Origin: Pseudomonadota bacterium
GTDB taxonomy: Bacteria; Pseudomonadota; Gammaproteobacteria; Xanthomonadales; Xanthomonadaceae
Assembly (NCBI GenBank): GCA_023423855.1
Contig: JAFAEU010000168.1
Span: forward strand, 1-5,764
Direction of reading: 5' to 3'
Length of the DNA stretch: 5,764 bases
Part shown: one piece after another, positions 1 through 4,807 of the stretch
Layout: each line of letters starts with the position of its first letter
Numbering within the stretch: position 1 is the stretch's first letter
The notes under the pieces: model-generated
Database searches by the model: none
Seen by the model: only the letters and a program-made list of their open reading frames with translations
What the model was told of the DNA's origin: nothing
Made by a program: the position numbers and the translations under genes

Positions 1-20
1 GGGGAGGGTTGGGGTGGGGG
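1..20 (+). repeat. Partial copy of a G-rich hairpin repeat, cut by the window edge
   Basis: The first 20 bases are identical to positions 1682-1701, which form the right half (second stem arm plus G-rich tail TTGGGGTGGGGG) of the 39-base element at 1663-1701. The left stem arm would lie upstream of the window. It is therefore best read as a third copy of the same REP-like family, ending 53 bases before the amidohydrolase start. The 53 bases between (21-73) show no convincing promoter, so the gene's promoter may lie within or upstream of the repeat. Confidence 0.75.
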
Positions 21-73
21 CCACCCGACCGCGCAGCTACCATGCCCGCCTCGCCGCCCGGAAAGCCCGCCCC

Positions 74-1357
74 ATGCGCCAGACTCTCACCCTGCTGCTC
101 GCCTGCACCGCCCTGCCCGCCTTCGCCGCCGACCCCGTCGCGCTGCACTGCGAACGCCTGTTCGACGCGCGCAGCGGCAAGGTGCTGGGCGAGCACACCA
201 TCGTGGTCGAGGACGGCCGCATCCGTTCGCTGCTGCCGGGCCGCGCCAAACTGCCCGACGGCACCGCCTCGATCGTGCTCGCCGGACGCACCTGCCTGCC
301 CGGCTGGACCGACCTGCACGTGCACTTGGGCAGCCAGTCCAGCCCGCAGAGCTATTCCGAGGGCTTCCGCCTCGACCCGGTCGACTACGCCTTCCGCGCG
401 GTCGGCTACGCGGAGAAGACGCTGCAGGCCGGCTTCACCAGCGTGCGCGACCTCGGCGGCGACGTCAGCCCGCACCTGCGCGACGCGATCAACCAGGGCC
501 TGGTCGACGGCCCGCGCATCTTCGCCGCGGGCAAGTCGATCGCCACCACCGACGGCCACGCCGATCCCAGCAACGGCCTCAACGACCGGCTCTCGCACCT
601 GGTCGGCCCGCCCGGCCCGACCGAGGGCGTGATCAACTCGGTCGACGACGCGCGCCAGGCCGTGCGCCAGCGCTACAAGGACGGCAGCGACGTGATCAAG
701 ATCACCGCCACCGGCGGCGTGCTGAGCTACGCCAGGTCCGGCGACGCGCCGCAGTTCACCGTCGACGAGATCAAGGCCATCGTCGATACCGCGAAGGACT
801 ACGGCTACACCGTCGCCGCCCACGCACACGGCACCGAGGGCATGAAGCGCGCCGTGCTCGCGGGCGTGACCAGCATCGAGCACGGCACGCAGATGAGCGA
901 CGAGGTGATGCGGCTGATGAAGCAGCACGGCACCTGGTACGTGCCCACGATCTACGCCGGACGCTTCGTCGCCGACAAGGCCAAGGTCGACGGCTACTTC
1001 CCGGAGATCGTGCGGCCCAAGGCCGCGCGCATCGGCGCGCAGATCCAGGACACCGCCGCGCGGGCGTACAAGGCGGGCGTGAAGATCGCCTTCGGCACCG
1101 ACCAGGGCGTCGGCCCGCACGGCGACAACGCGCGCGAATTCCTCTACATGGTCGAGGCCGGCATTCCCGCCGCGTACGCGCTGCAGGCGGCGACGATCCA
1201 CGCTGCGAGCGTGCTCGGCGTCGACGACCAGGGCGTGATCGAGGAAGGCAAGCGCGCCGACATCATCGCGCTGCCGGGCGATCCGGTGGCCGACATCGAC
1301 GCCGTGATGGGCGTCGACTTCGTGATGAAGGACGGCAAGGTTTACAGGTCGCCATGA
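74..1357 (+). CDS. Exported metal-dependent amidohydrolase, probable Xaa-dipeptidase (COG1228)
   Basis: Encodes 427 residues, normal for this family. The ATG at 74 is chosen over upstream in-frame starts because it opens a signal peptide (residues 1-18, hydrophobic [11 protein letters not shown], likely cut after AFA) and has a weak GGAAAG ribosome site at 60-65. All metal-centre residues of the amidohydrolase TIM barrel are visible: H82-x-H84 (DLHVHLG), K209 in VIKIT (carboxylated lysine in relatives), H250/H252 in AAHAHG, H270 in SIEHGT and D343 in FGTDQG, so it should be an active binuclear hydrolase. A small beta-sandwich domain is built from residues 21-75 and the C-terminus ([16 protein letters not shown]). 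Characterised COG1228 relatives are prolidases and Xaa-Arg/Lys carboxypeptidases, so a periplasmic dipeptidase role is likely, but the substrate cannot be read from sequence. LLAC at residues 8-11 is a poor lipobox, so lipoprotein export is possible but less likely. The stop overlaps the next start (ATGA). Confidence 0.9.
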   Translation: MRQTLTLLLACTALPAFAADPVALHCERLFDARSGKVLGEHTIVVEDGRIRSLLPGRAKLPDGTASIVLAGRTCLPGWTDLHVHLGSQSSPQSYSEGFRLDPVDYAFRAVGYAEKTLQAGFTSVRDLGGDVSPHLRDAINQGLVDGPRIFAAGKSIATTDGHADPSNGLNDRLSHLVGPPGPTEGVINSVDDARQAVRQRYKDGSDVIKITATGGVLSYARSGDAPQFTVDEIKAIVDTAKDYGYTVAAHAHGTEGMKRAVLAGVTSIEHGTQMSDEVMRLMKQHGTWYVPTIYAGRFVADKAKVDGYFPEIVRPKAARIGAQIQDTAARAYKAGVKIAFGTDQGVGPHGDNAREFLYMVEAGIPAAYALQAATIHAASVLGVDDQGVIEEGKRADIIALPGDPVADIDAVMGVDFVMKDGKVYRSP

Positions 1358-1605
1358 CCCTCGAATGGCTCGGCTACGTGGCGGCCACGCTGACCACGGT
1401 GGCGTTCGTGCCGCAAGCGCTGAAGACGATCCGCAGCCGCGACACCCGCGGCATCTCGCTGGGGATGTACGTGGTGTTCACGGTGGGCATCGTGTTCTGG
1501 TTCGGCTACGGCCTCGCGCTCGGGTCCTGGCCGATGATCGTGTCCAACGCCATCACCTTCGTGCTGGCGGTGACGATCCTGGGGCTGAAGCTCAGGCACG
1601 GGTGA
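1354..1605 (+). CDS. SemiSWEET family sugar transporter (PQ-loop, MtN3-like)
   Basis: An 83-residue inner-membrane protein with three hydrophobic helices (about 4-22, 36-56 and 59-79), the exact architecture of bacterial SemiSWEETs, which dimerise to form a facilitative sugar pore. The PQ-loop motif is P20-Q21 in [13 protein letters not shown], followed by the family's usual [10 protein letters not shown]49 (FWFGYG) and N65 (VSNAITF) sit where the Trp and Asn of the sugar pocket lie in characterised SemiSWEETs (established for the Leptospira protein; alignment here is by eye). It starts inside the stop of the amidohydrolase gene (ATGA, 1354-1357), so translation is probably coupled and both are made from one mRNA. 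The sugar is unknown. A small C-terminal basic tail (KLRHG) is likely cytoplasmic-side, consistent with positive-inside. The gene is followed by the repeat-filled convergent gap. Confidence 0.9.
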   Translation: MTLEWLGYVAATLTTVAFVPQALKTIRSRDTRGISLGMYVVFTVGIVFWFGYGLALGSWPMIVSNAITFVLAVTILGLKLRHG

Positions 1606-1662
1606 CGCAGCTTGGCCGGAAACTTCGACGCATCCGGTCACGTCTGAAGGCACTCTGATCGA

Positions 1663-1701
1663 GCTCCCTCCCCCGCCTGCGGGGGAGGGTTGGGGTGGGG
1701 G
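1663..1701 (+). repeat. REP-like hairpin element, forward copy
   Basis: A 39-base unit beginning GCTCC. Positions 1666-1676 and 1679-1689 form a perfect 11-bp stem (CCCTCCCCCGC with GCGGGGGAGGG) around a two-base CT gap, followed by an unpaired G-rich tail (TTGGGGTGGGGG, 1690-1701). Its right half is repeated exactly at 1-20, and an inverted relative lies at 1740-1778. Hairpin plus asymmetric tail, intergenic location and inverted pairing are the hallmarks of repetitive extragenic palindromes. Similar elements are, from memory, common in Lysobacter-type genomes. Confidence 0.85.
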
Positions 1702-1739
1702 CGCTCTTCGCGGTGAAAGCTCGGCGCTGCGCGCCTCGC

Positions 1740-1778
1740 CCCCCATCCCAGCCTTCCCCCGCAAGCGGGGGAAGGAGC
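1740..1778 (-). repeat. REP-like hairpin element, inverted copy
   Basis: Read on the minus strand this matches the 1663-1701 element at 34 of 39 positions. The stem is again a perfect 11 bp (1752-1762 with 1765-1775, two-base AA gap on the + strand). Two of the five differences are a paired change: C1668:G1687 in the forward copy is T:A here, so the stem is kept. Together the two copies form an inverted pair separated by 38 bases, a BIME-like arrangement that could also fold into one large cruciform or RNA hairpin. Confidence 0.85.
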
Positions 1779-1801
1779 AGATAACGCTCGGAGGCCCTGC
1801 A

Positions 1802-1820
1802 GGAGCGCCTTCAGGCGCGA
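1802..1820. repeat. Short GGAG-headed palindrome, second repeat family
   Basis: GGAG (1802-1805) leads into a perfect inverted repeat GCGCCT-TC-AGGCGC (1805-1818), followed by GACC. The pattern AGGAGCGCC-TTCA-GGCGCGACC resembles a short dispersed palindrome often seen in Xanthomonadaceae intergenic DNA (recollection, not a search). It sits 8 bases past the stop of the minus-strand glycosylase gene, so it would be a 3' stem-loop on that mRNA. There is no following U-run, so terminator function is uncertain. Confidence 0.5.
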
Positions 1821-1826
1821 CCGCCA

Positions 1827-3029
1827 TCAATCAGCCAAGCGCACCGCCGCGCGCAGCGCGGAGGCCAGCCCTCCGCGCCGCTCCACGCGGATATCCGCCA
1901 GCCCCAGCCACCCCGCCAGCGAGCGCAGTTCCGCGGCAAGCGCAGACGCGGTTTCGGCGGGGGCCTGCGCCTCGGTGTGCGCGCTCCTGACCACGAGGAC
2001 GCCGGCCTTGCGGTCCGCCTTGAGGTCCACGCGCGCGACCAGGCGGTCGCCGAGCAGGAACGGCAGCACGTAGTAGCCGTGCCTGCGCTTGTGTTCGGGC
2101 ACGTAGATCTCGATGCGGTAGTGGAAGCCGAACAGGCGCTCGGTGCGCTCGCGCTCCCAGACCACCGGATCGAACGGGCTGAGCAGGGCGCGCGCGTCGA
2201 TCCGGCGCGGCAGCCGCGCGTCGCGGTGCAGGTACGCCGGCCGCGGCCAGCCTTCGACGGCGGCGGGCAGCAGTTCGCCCGCCTCGACCAGCGCGGCGAC
2301 CGCCGGCCGGCTGTGGTCGTGGTGCATGCGGTAGTAGTCGCGCAGGCAGGCTTCGGTGGCGATGCCGTGCGAGATCGCCGCGCGCCGGACCAGTTCGATG
2401 TGCGCCTGCGCGTCGGTCGGCGCCGGCTGCGCGAGCACGTGCGCCGGGATCACCCGCTCGGGCAGGTCGTACAGTCGCTCGAAGGCGGCGTTGCGCCCGG
2501 CGATCGCGAGTTCGCCGGTGAAGAACAGGTATTCCAGCGCCTTCTTGGTGTCCGACCAGTTCCAGCCCCAGTGGGTCTTCGCCCGCGGCAGGCCGTCGTC
2601 GAGGTCGCGCGGCGTCGACGCGCCGCGCTCGCGCACTTCCGCCAGCAGCGCGCCCACCAGCTTCGGGTTGTGGCGCATGATCGTCCACGCGTGCCCGCGT
2701 TCGCGGTAGTGCCGCATGCGGTGGCCCATGTACGGCCACAGCTCGACCGGCATGAACGCCGCGACGTGCGCCCAGTATTCGACCATCCTGCGCGGCGCCT
2801 TTTCCGACGCGCGCGCCAGCAGGCCGGTGTCGTAGGGCCCCATGCGGCTGAACAGCGGCATGTAGTGCGCGCGCTGCAGCACGTTCACCGAGTCGATCTG
2901 CAGCACGCCGGTGCGCGCCAGGGTACGCGAGAAGGTGCGCAGCGTCGGCGCCGCATGGCGGCGATCGCCGAATCCCTGCGCCGCGAGCGCGATGCGGCGG
3001 GCCTGCGCGAGGGAAAGCTTCTCGGTCAC
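1827..3029 (-). CDS. ycaQ: Winged-helix DNA glycosylase of the YcaQ/AlkX family (crosslink repair)
   Basis: 400 residues, close to the family's normal length. Members are monofunctional glycosylases that excise N7-alkylated purines and unhook interstrand DNA crosslinks. Family marks visible: the catalytic Q-hydrophobic-D motif Q44-I-D46 in GVLQIDSVNVLQRAHY (YcaQ-type; AlkZ relatives carry QxQ), the RMVEYWAHVAAFMP segment (81-94), HWGWNWSDTKKALEYLFFTGEL (winged-helix region, about 153-174) and the C-terminal block LLSPFDPVVWERERTERLFGFHYRIEIYVP followed by GYYVLPFLLGDRLVARVDLK. The reading frame stays open far upstream, but the family homology starts at KLSLAQARRIAL. GTG at 3029 is preferred because AAGGA lies 6 bases before it; ATG at 3059 would add 10 residues without a ribosome site. 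A weak promoter (TTGCAT, N16, GACAAT on the minus strand, 3085-3058) would put the transcript start downstream of that ATG. Divergent from the cnoX-like gene. Confidence 0.92.
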   Translation of the reverse strand: MTEKLSLAQARRIALAAQGFGDRRHAAPTLRTFSRTLARTGVLQIDSVNVLQRAHYMPLFSRMGPYDTGLLARASEKAPRRMVEYWAHVAAFMPVELWPYMGHRMRHYRERGHAWTIMRHNPKLVGALLAEVRERGASTPRDLDDGLPRAKTHWGWNWSDTKKALEYLFFTGELAIAGRNAAFERLYDLPERVIPAHVLAQPAPTDAQAHIELVRRAAISHGIATEACLRDYYRMHHDHSRPAVAALVEAGELLPAAVEGWPRPAYLHRDARLPRRIDARALLSPFDPVVWERERTERLFGFHYRIEIYVPEHKRRHGYYVLPFLLGDRLVARVDLKADRKAGVLVVRSAHTEAQAPAETASALAAELRSLAGWLGLADIRVERRGGLASALRAAVRLAD

Positions 3030-3035
3030 GGATCG

Positions 3036-3040
3036 TCCTT
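3036..3040 (-). promoter_or_regulatory. Ribosome binding site deciding the GTG start of ycaQ
   Basis: AAGGA on the minus strand, 6 bases before the GTG at 3029-3027. The alternative in-frame ATG at 3059 has no comparable purine-rich site, so this motif supports the shorter 400-residue protein. Confidence 0.65.
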
Positions 3041-3131
3041 CGGTCTGGCTGCAGCGCATTGTCCGGGCGCAGGCCGCGCATGCAATCGCCGCGGTGCAAC
3101 GATCCGGCCCGAAGGTTGATTCCCGCATCTC

Positions 3132-3144
3132 TGACACAATGTCA
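3132..3144 (+). promoter_or_regulatory. Candidate extended -10 promoter with overlapping TGACA/TGTCA palindrome
   Basis: TGACACAAT (3132-3140) fits an extended -10 element: TG, one base, then CACAAT (4 of 6 to TATAAT). No good -35 is correctly spaced; TTGATT at 3116 is too close. The same bases form a perfect palindrome, TGACA-CAA-TGTCA (3132-3144), which could be an operator for a dimeric regulator of the cnoX-like gene, and of the divergent ycaQ gene. It lies 24 bases before the cnoX start, leaving room for the AGGA ribosome site at 3157-3160. Assigned by eye only. Confidence 0.35.
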
Positions 3145-3168
3145 GGGGTCTGCAACAGGAACCCGAGC

Positions 3169-4038
3169 ATGTCCGCCGATATCGCCAAAGCCCACGTCTT
3201 CGACGCCACCACCGCCGGCTTCGAGGCCGACGTGCTGCAGAAATCACTGCAGGTGCCGGTGCTGGTCGACTTCTGGGCCGAGTGGTGCGGGCCGTGCAAG
3301 ACGCTGGGGCCGATCCTGGAGAAGGTCGCGGCCGAATACCACGGCGCGTTCGAGCTGGCCAAGGTCGACACCGAGGCCGAGCCGCAGATCGCCGCCGCGT
3401 TCCAGATCCGCTCGATCCCGACCGTGTTCCTGGTCAAGGGCGGGCAGATCGTCGACGGCTTCCAGGGCGCGCTGCCCGAGGGCCAGGTGCGCGAGTTCCT
3501 CAAGCACCACGGCATCGAGCCGGCCGAACCCGCCGAAGAAGCGCCCGCCGGGGAAGCCGCGCCGCTCGATCCGCAGGCCGAGGTCGCGCGCCTGCGCCAG
3601 GCCGTCGAGGCCGAGCCGGACAAGGACGAACTCAGGCTCGACCTCGCCCTCGCGCTGCTGCAGACCGGTGGCGCGGCCGAGGCCGAGAAGCTGCTCGACG
3701 CCCTGCCCGCCAACCTGTCCACCGACGACCGCGCGGTGAAGGCGCGCGCGCGGCTGGGCTTCTCCGCCCTGCTCCAGGACGCGCCACCGCCGGAAGCGCT
3801 GGAGGCGGCGATCGCCGCGGATCCGTCCGACCTGCGCGCGCGCCACCTGCTGGGCGCGCAGCGACTGGTGGCCGGCCGCAGCGAGGCCGCGCTGGAGCAG
3901 TTCATCGAGATGCTGCGGCAGGGCCGCGACTACGAGGACGGCCTGCCGAAGAAGGCCCTGATCGACGCCTTCCGCGTCATCGACGACGCCGAACTGGTCG
4001 GGCGCTACCGCAGGAAGATGTCGGCGCTGCTGTTCTGA
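3169..4038 (+). CDS. cnoX: Thioredoxin-TPR co-chaperone, CnoX (YbbN) type with active WCGPC
   Basis: 289 residues, the usual length for CnoX/YbbN. Residues 1-115 are a thioredoxin domain with the full active site W39-C40-G41-P42-C43-K44 and cis-proline P84 (RSIPTVFLV). A Pro/Ala/Glu-rich linker (116-134) joins a TPR-like helical domain (about 135-289, DPQAEVARLRQAVEAEPDKDELRLDLALALL onward), ending in the family's FIEMLRQGRDYEDGLPKKALIDAFRV segment and RYRRKMSALLF tail. CnoX proteins are cytoplasmic holdases that shield oxidised or unfolded clients and pass them to GroEL/DnaK. E. coli CnoX lacks a working CXXC; this protein keeps it, as in Caulobacter, so disulfide reduction is expected. ATG 3169 is chosen for its AGGA site 8 bases upstream; the frame is open further 5' but encodes nothing family-like. 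Single-gene unit, divergent from ycaQ. Confidence 0.94.
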   Translation: MSADIAKAHVFDATTAGFEADVLQKSLQVPVLVDFWAEWCGPCKTLGPILEKVAAEYHGAFELAKVDTEAEPQIAAAFQIRSIPTVFLVKGGQIVDGFQGALPEGQVREFLKHHGIEPAEPAEEAPAGEAAPLDPQAEVARLRQAVEAEPDKDELRLDLALALLQTGGAAEAEKLLDALPANLSTDDRAVKARARLGFSALLQDAPPPEALEAAIAADPSDLRARHLLGAQRLVAGRSEAALEQFIEMLRQGRDYEDGLPKKALIDAFRVIDDAELVGRYRRKMSALLF

Positions 4039-4052
4039 GACGTACGGGATGG

Positions 4053-4149
4053 CGTAGGTCGGCCCCCGTATCAAGTACGGGGCAGGCTCTACGCGGCCGA
4101 CGCCATGACCGCCGATGGTCGGGCGTCGGGGACGTAGCCCCGACCTACG
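4053..4149. repeat. Composite inverted repeat with GTAG termini (BIME-like)
   Basis: The ends are a perfect 10-base inverted pair, CGTAGGTCGG (4053-4062) and CCGACCTACG (4140-4149). Each end looks like a REP unit: GTAG followed by a palindrome. The left unit has GTAG 4054-4057, then GTCGGCC (4058-4064) pairing with GGCCGAC (4095-4101), with an inner hairpin CCCCGTA/TACGGGG (4064-4070, 4076-4082). The right unit, read on the minus strand, has GTAG (4148-4145) then GTCGGGG/CCCCGAC (4144-4125). CCGACGCC (4097-4104) also pairs with GGCGTCGG (4122-4129), an alternative fold. The GTAG head is the known mark of REPs handled by RAYT-type transposases; no such transposase is in this window. The element starts 14 bases past the cnoX stop, so it would also be the 3' structure of that mRNA. 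Confidence 0.7.
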
Positions 4150-4203
4150 GTTCCATATGCGTGGAACGCGGACAGGAGGCGGCCGCGGCACCCGGAGTCT
4201 TCG

Positions 4204-4231
4204 TCGACAAAACCGTACCAATGCGTATGGT
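4204..4231 (+). promoter_or_regulatory. Candidate sigma-70-type promoter for the DUF4442 gene
   Basis: TCGACA (4204-4209, 5 of 6 to TTGACA), a 16-base spacer, then TATGGT (4226-4231, 4 of 6 to TATAAT). Transcription would begin near 4238, giving a leader of about 25 bases before the ATG at 4264. The -10 overlaps a short palindrome, TACCA (4216-4220) with TGGTA (4228-4232), which might be a regulator site. This is one of the less GC-rich patches of the window. Confidence 0.4.
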
Positions 4232-4263
4232 AGCCTTCAAGGCCCCACCCGAACCCGAGCCGC

Positions 4264-4710
4264 ATGTCCCCCGCCGCCCTGCGCTGGATCTTCAACCTGT
4301 GGCCGCCGTTCGCCTTCGCCGGCATCCACGTCACCGCCCTGTCGCGCGACTGGCGCCGCGCGCGCGTCGAGCTGCGCATGCGCCCCTGGAACCGCAACTA
4401 CGTCGGCACCCACTTCGGCGGCAGCCTGTTCGCGATGACCGATCCGTTCTGGATGATCCTGGTCAAGGAACGCCTGGGCCGCGACTACATCGTCTGGGAC
4501 CGGGCCGCGGAAATCGAATTCGTGAAGCCCGGCAAGGGCACGGTCGTCGCCGGCTTCGAGCTCGACGACGCCACGCTCGAGGCGATCCGGACGCAGGCCG
4601 CCGACGGCGACAAGGTCCTGCACTGGTTCGACACCGCCATCATCGACCGCACCGGCGACGTGGTCGCGCGCGTGCGCAAGCAGGTCTACGTGCGCCGCAA
4701 GCGCGCCTGA
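4264..4710 (+). CDS. DUF4442 hotdog-fold protein, thioesterase-like
   Basis: 148 residues, typical length for a stand-alone DUF4442 protein. The family belongs to the hotdog superfamily near PaaI/YiiD thioesterases, which hydrolyse acyl-CoA-type thioesters. The signature block is clear: N43-R-N45-YVGTHFGGSLFAMTD60PFWMIL (the hotdog central helix and the loop before it, with the N..GT.FGGSL pattern), then YIVWDRAAEIEFVKPGKG (75-92) and a C-terminal strand VVARVRKQVYVRRK. D60 lies where PaaI-like enzymes have an acidic active-site residue (inference by position). No signal peptide, so cytoplasmic; the hydrophobic start (IFNLWPPFAFAGI) is part of the domain. No strong ribosome site precedes ATG 4264; GAG at 4256-4258 is the best candidate. 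It has its own candidate promoter and stands alone. Substrate unknown; catalytic activity of DUF4442 proteins is not established, as far as I know. Confidence 0.88.
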   Translation: MSPAALRWIFNLWPPFAFAGIHVTALSRDWRRARVELRMRPWNRNYVGTHFGGSLFAMTDPFWMILVKERLGRDYIVWDRAAEIEFVKPGKGTVVAGFELDDATLEAIRTQAADGDKVLHWFDTAIIDRTGDVVARVRKQVYVRRKRA

Positions 4711-4774
4711 GCGGCGCCGGTTTCGCGTTCTTCCCGGGAGTGGCATCGCTGTTCACCCGGACCGCGGCCGGGCG

Positions 4775-4803
4775 TGTGTATGCTCGACCGCGGAATCAGG
4801 GGG
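4775..4803 (+). promoter_or_regulatory. Weak candidate -10 and ribosome site for the kinase gene
   Basis: TATGCT (4779-4784) is a plausible -10 hexamer 24 bases before the ATG at 4808, but no -35 lies at proper spacing (TTCACC at 4752 is 21 bases away). AGGGGG at 4798-4803 ends 4 bases before the start codon and is the likely ribosome site. The 97-base gap after the DUF4442 stop shows no clear terminator, so read-through from upstream is possible. Confidence 0.3.
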
Positions 4804-4807
4804 CTGC

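Larger units (their letters stand above)
1606..1826. other. Repeat-filled gap between convergent genes
   Basis: 221 bases lie between the stops of the SemiSWEET gene (+) and the ycaQ-like gene (-). The gap contains two inverted 39-base hairpin elements (1663-1701, 1740-1778) and a shorter palindrome (1802-1820). No ORF here looks real. No T-run follows the stems, so a classical intrinsic terminator is not seen, but the stable G/C stems could stop transcription or protect mRNA 3' ends on both strands. Confidence 0.7.

Noticed and set aside
1682..1701. G-quadruplex from the G-rich tail
   Set aside because: G-runs of 3-5 with short loops make it conceivable, but most of the first G-run is better explained as part of the perfect hairpin stem.
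1663..1778. CRISPR array or classical terminator in the convergent gap
   Set aside because: Only two inverted copies with no regular spacers, and the stems lack a following T-run.
1342..1830. Minus-strand 162-codon frame across the SemiSWEET gene and repeats
   Set aside because: It is largely translated repeat (Pro/Gly-rich) and antisense to a membrane protein with a clear PQ-loop.
1977..3119. 380-codon + strand frame opposite ycaQ
   Set aside because: Antisense shadow of a gene with clear family motifs; translation is Arg/Val/His-rich without domains.
2911..3168. Extending the cnoX gene upstream to 2911
   Set aside because: The added residues overlap the start of ycaQ and the promoter region and show no thioredoxin-family features; ATG 3169 has an AGGA site.
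3030..3905. Extending ycaQ upstream as a 692-residue fusion protein
   Set aside because: The extra N-terminus is Ser/Ala/Arg-rich, antisense to the thioredoxin gene, and a GTG start with a good ribosome site lies at the family's normal N-terminus.
3244..4221. Minus-strand open frame of 325 codons opposite cnoX
   Set aside because: Arg/Leu/Gly-rich with no domain pattern and fully opposite a clear thioredoxin-TPR gene.
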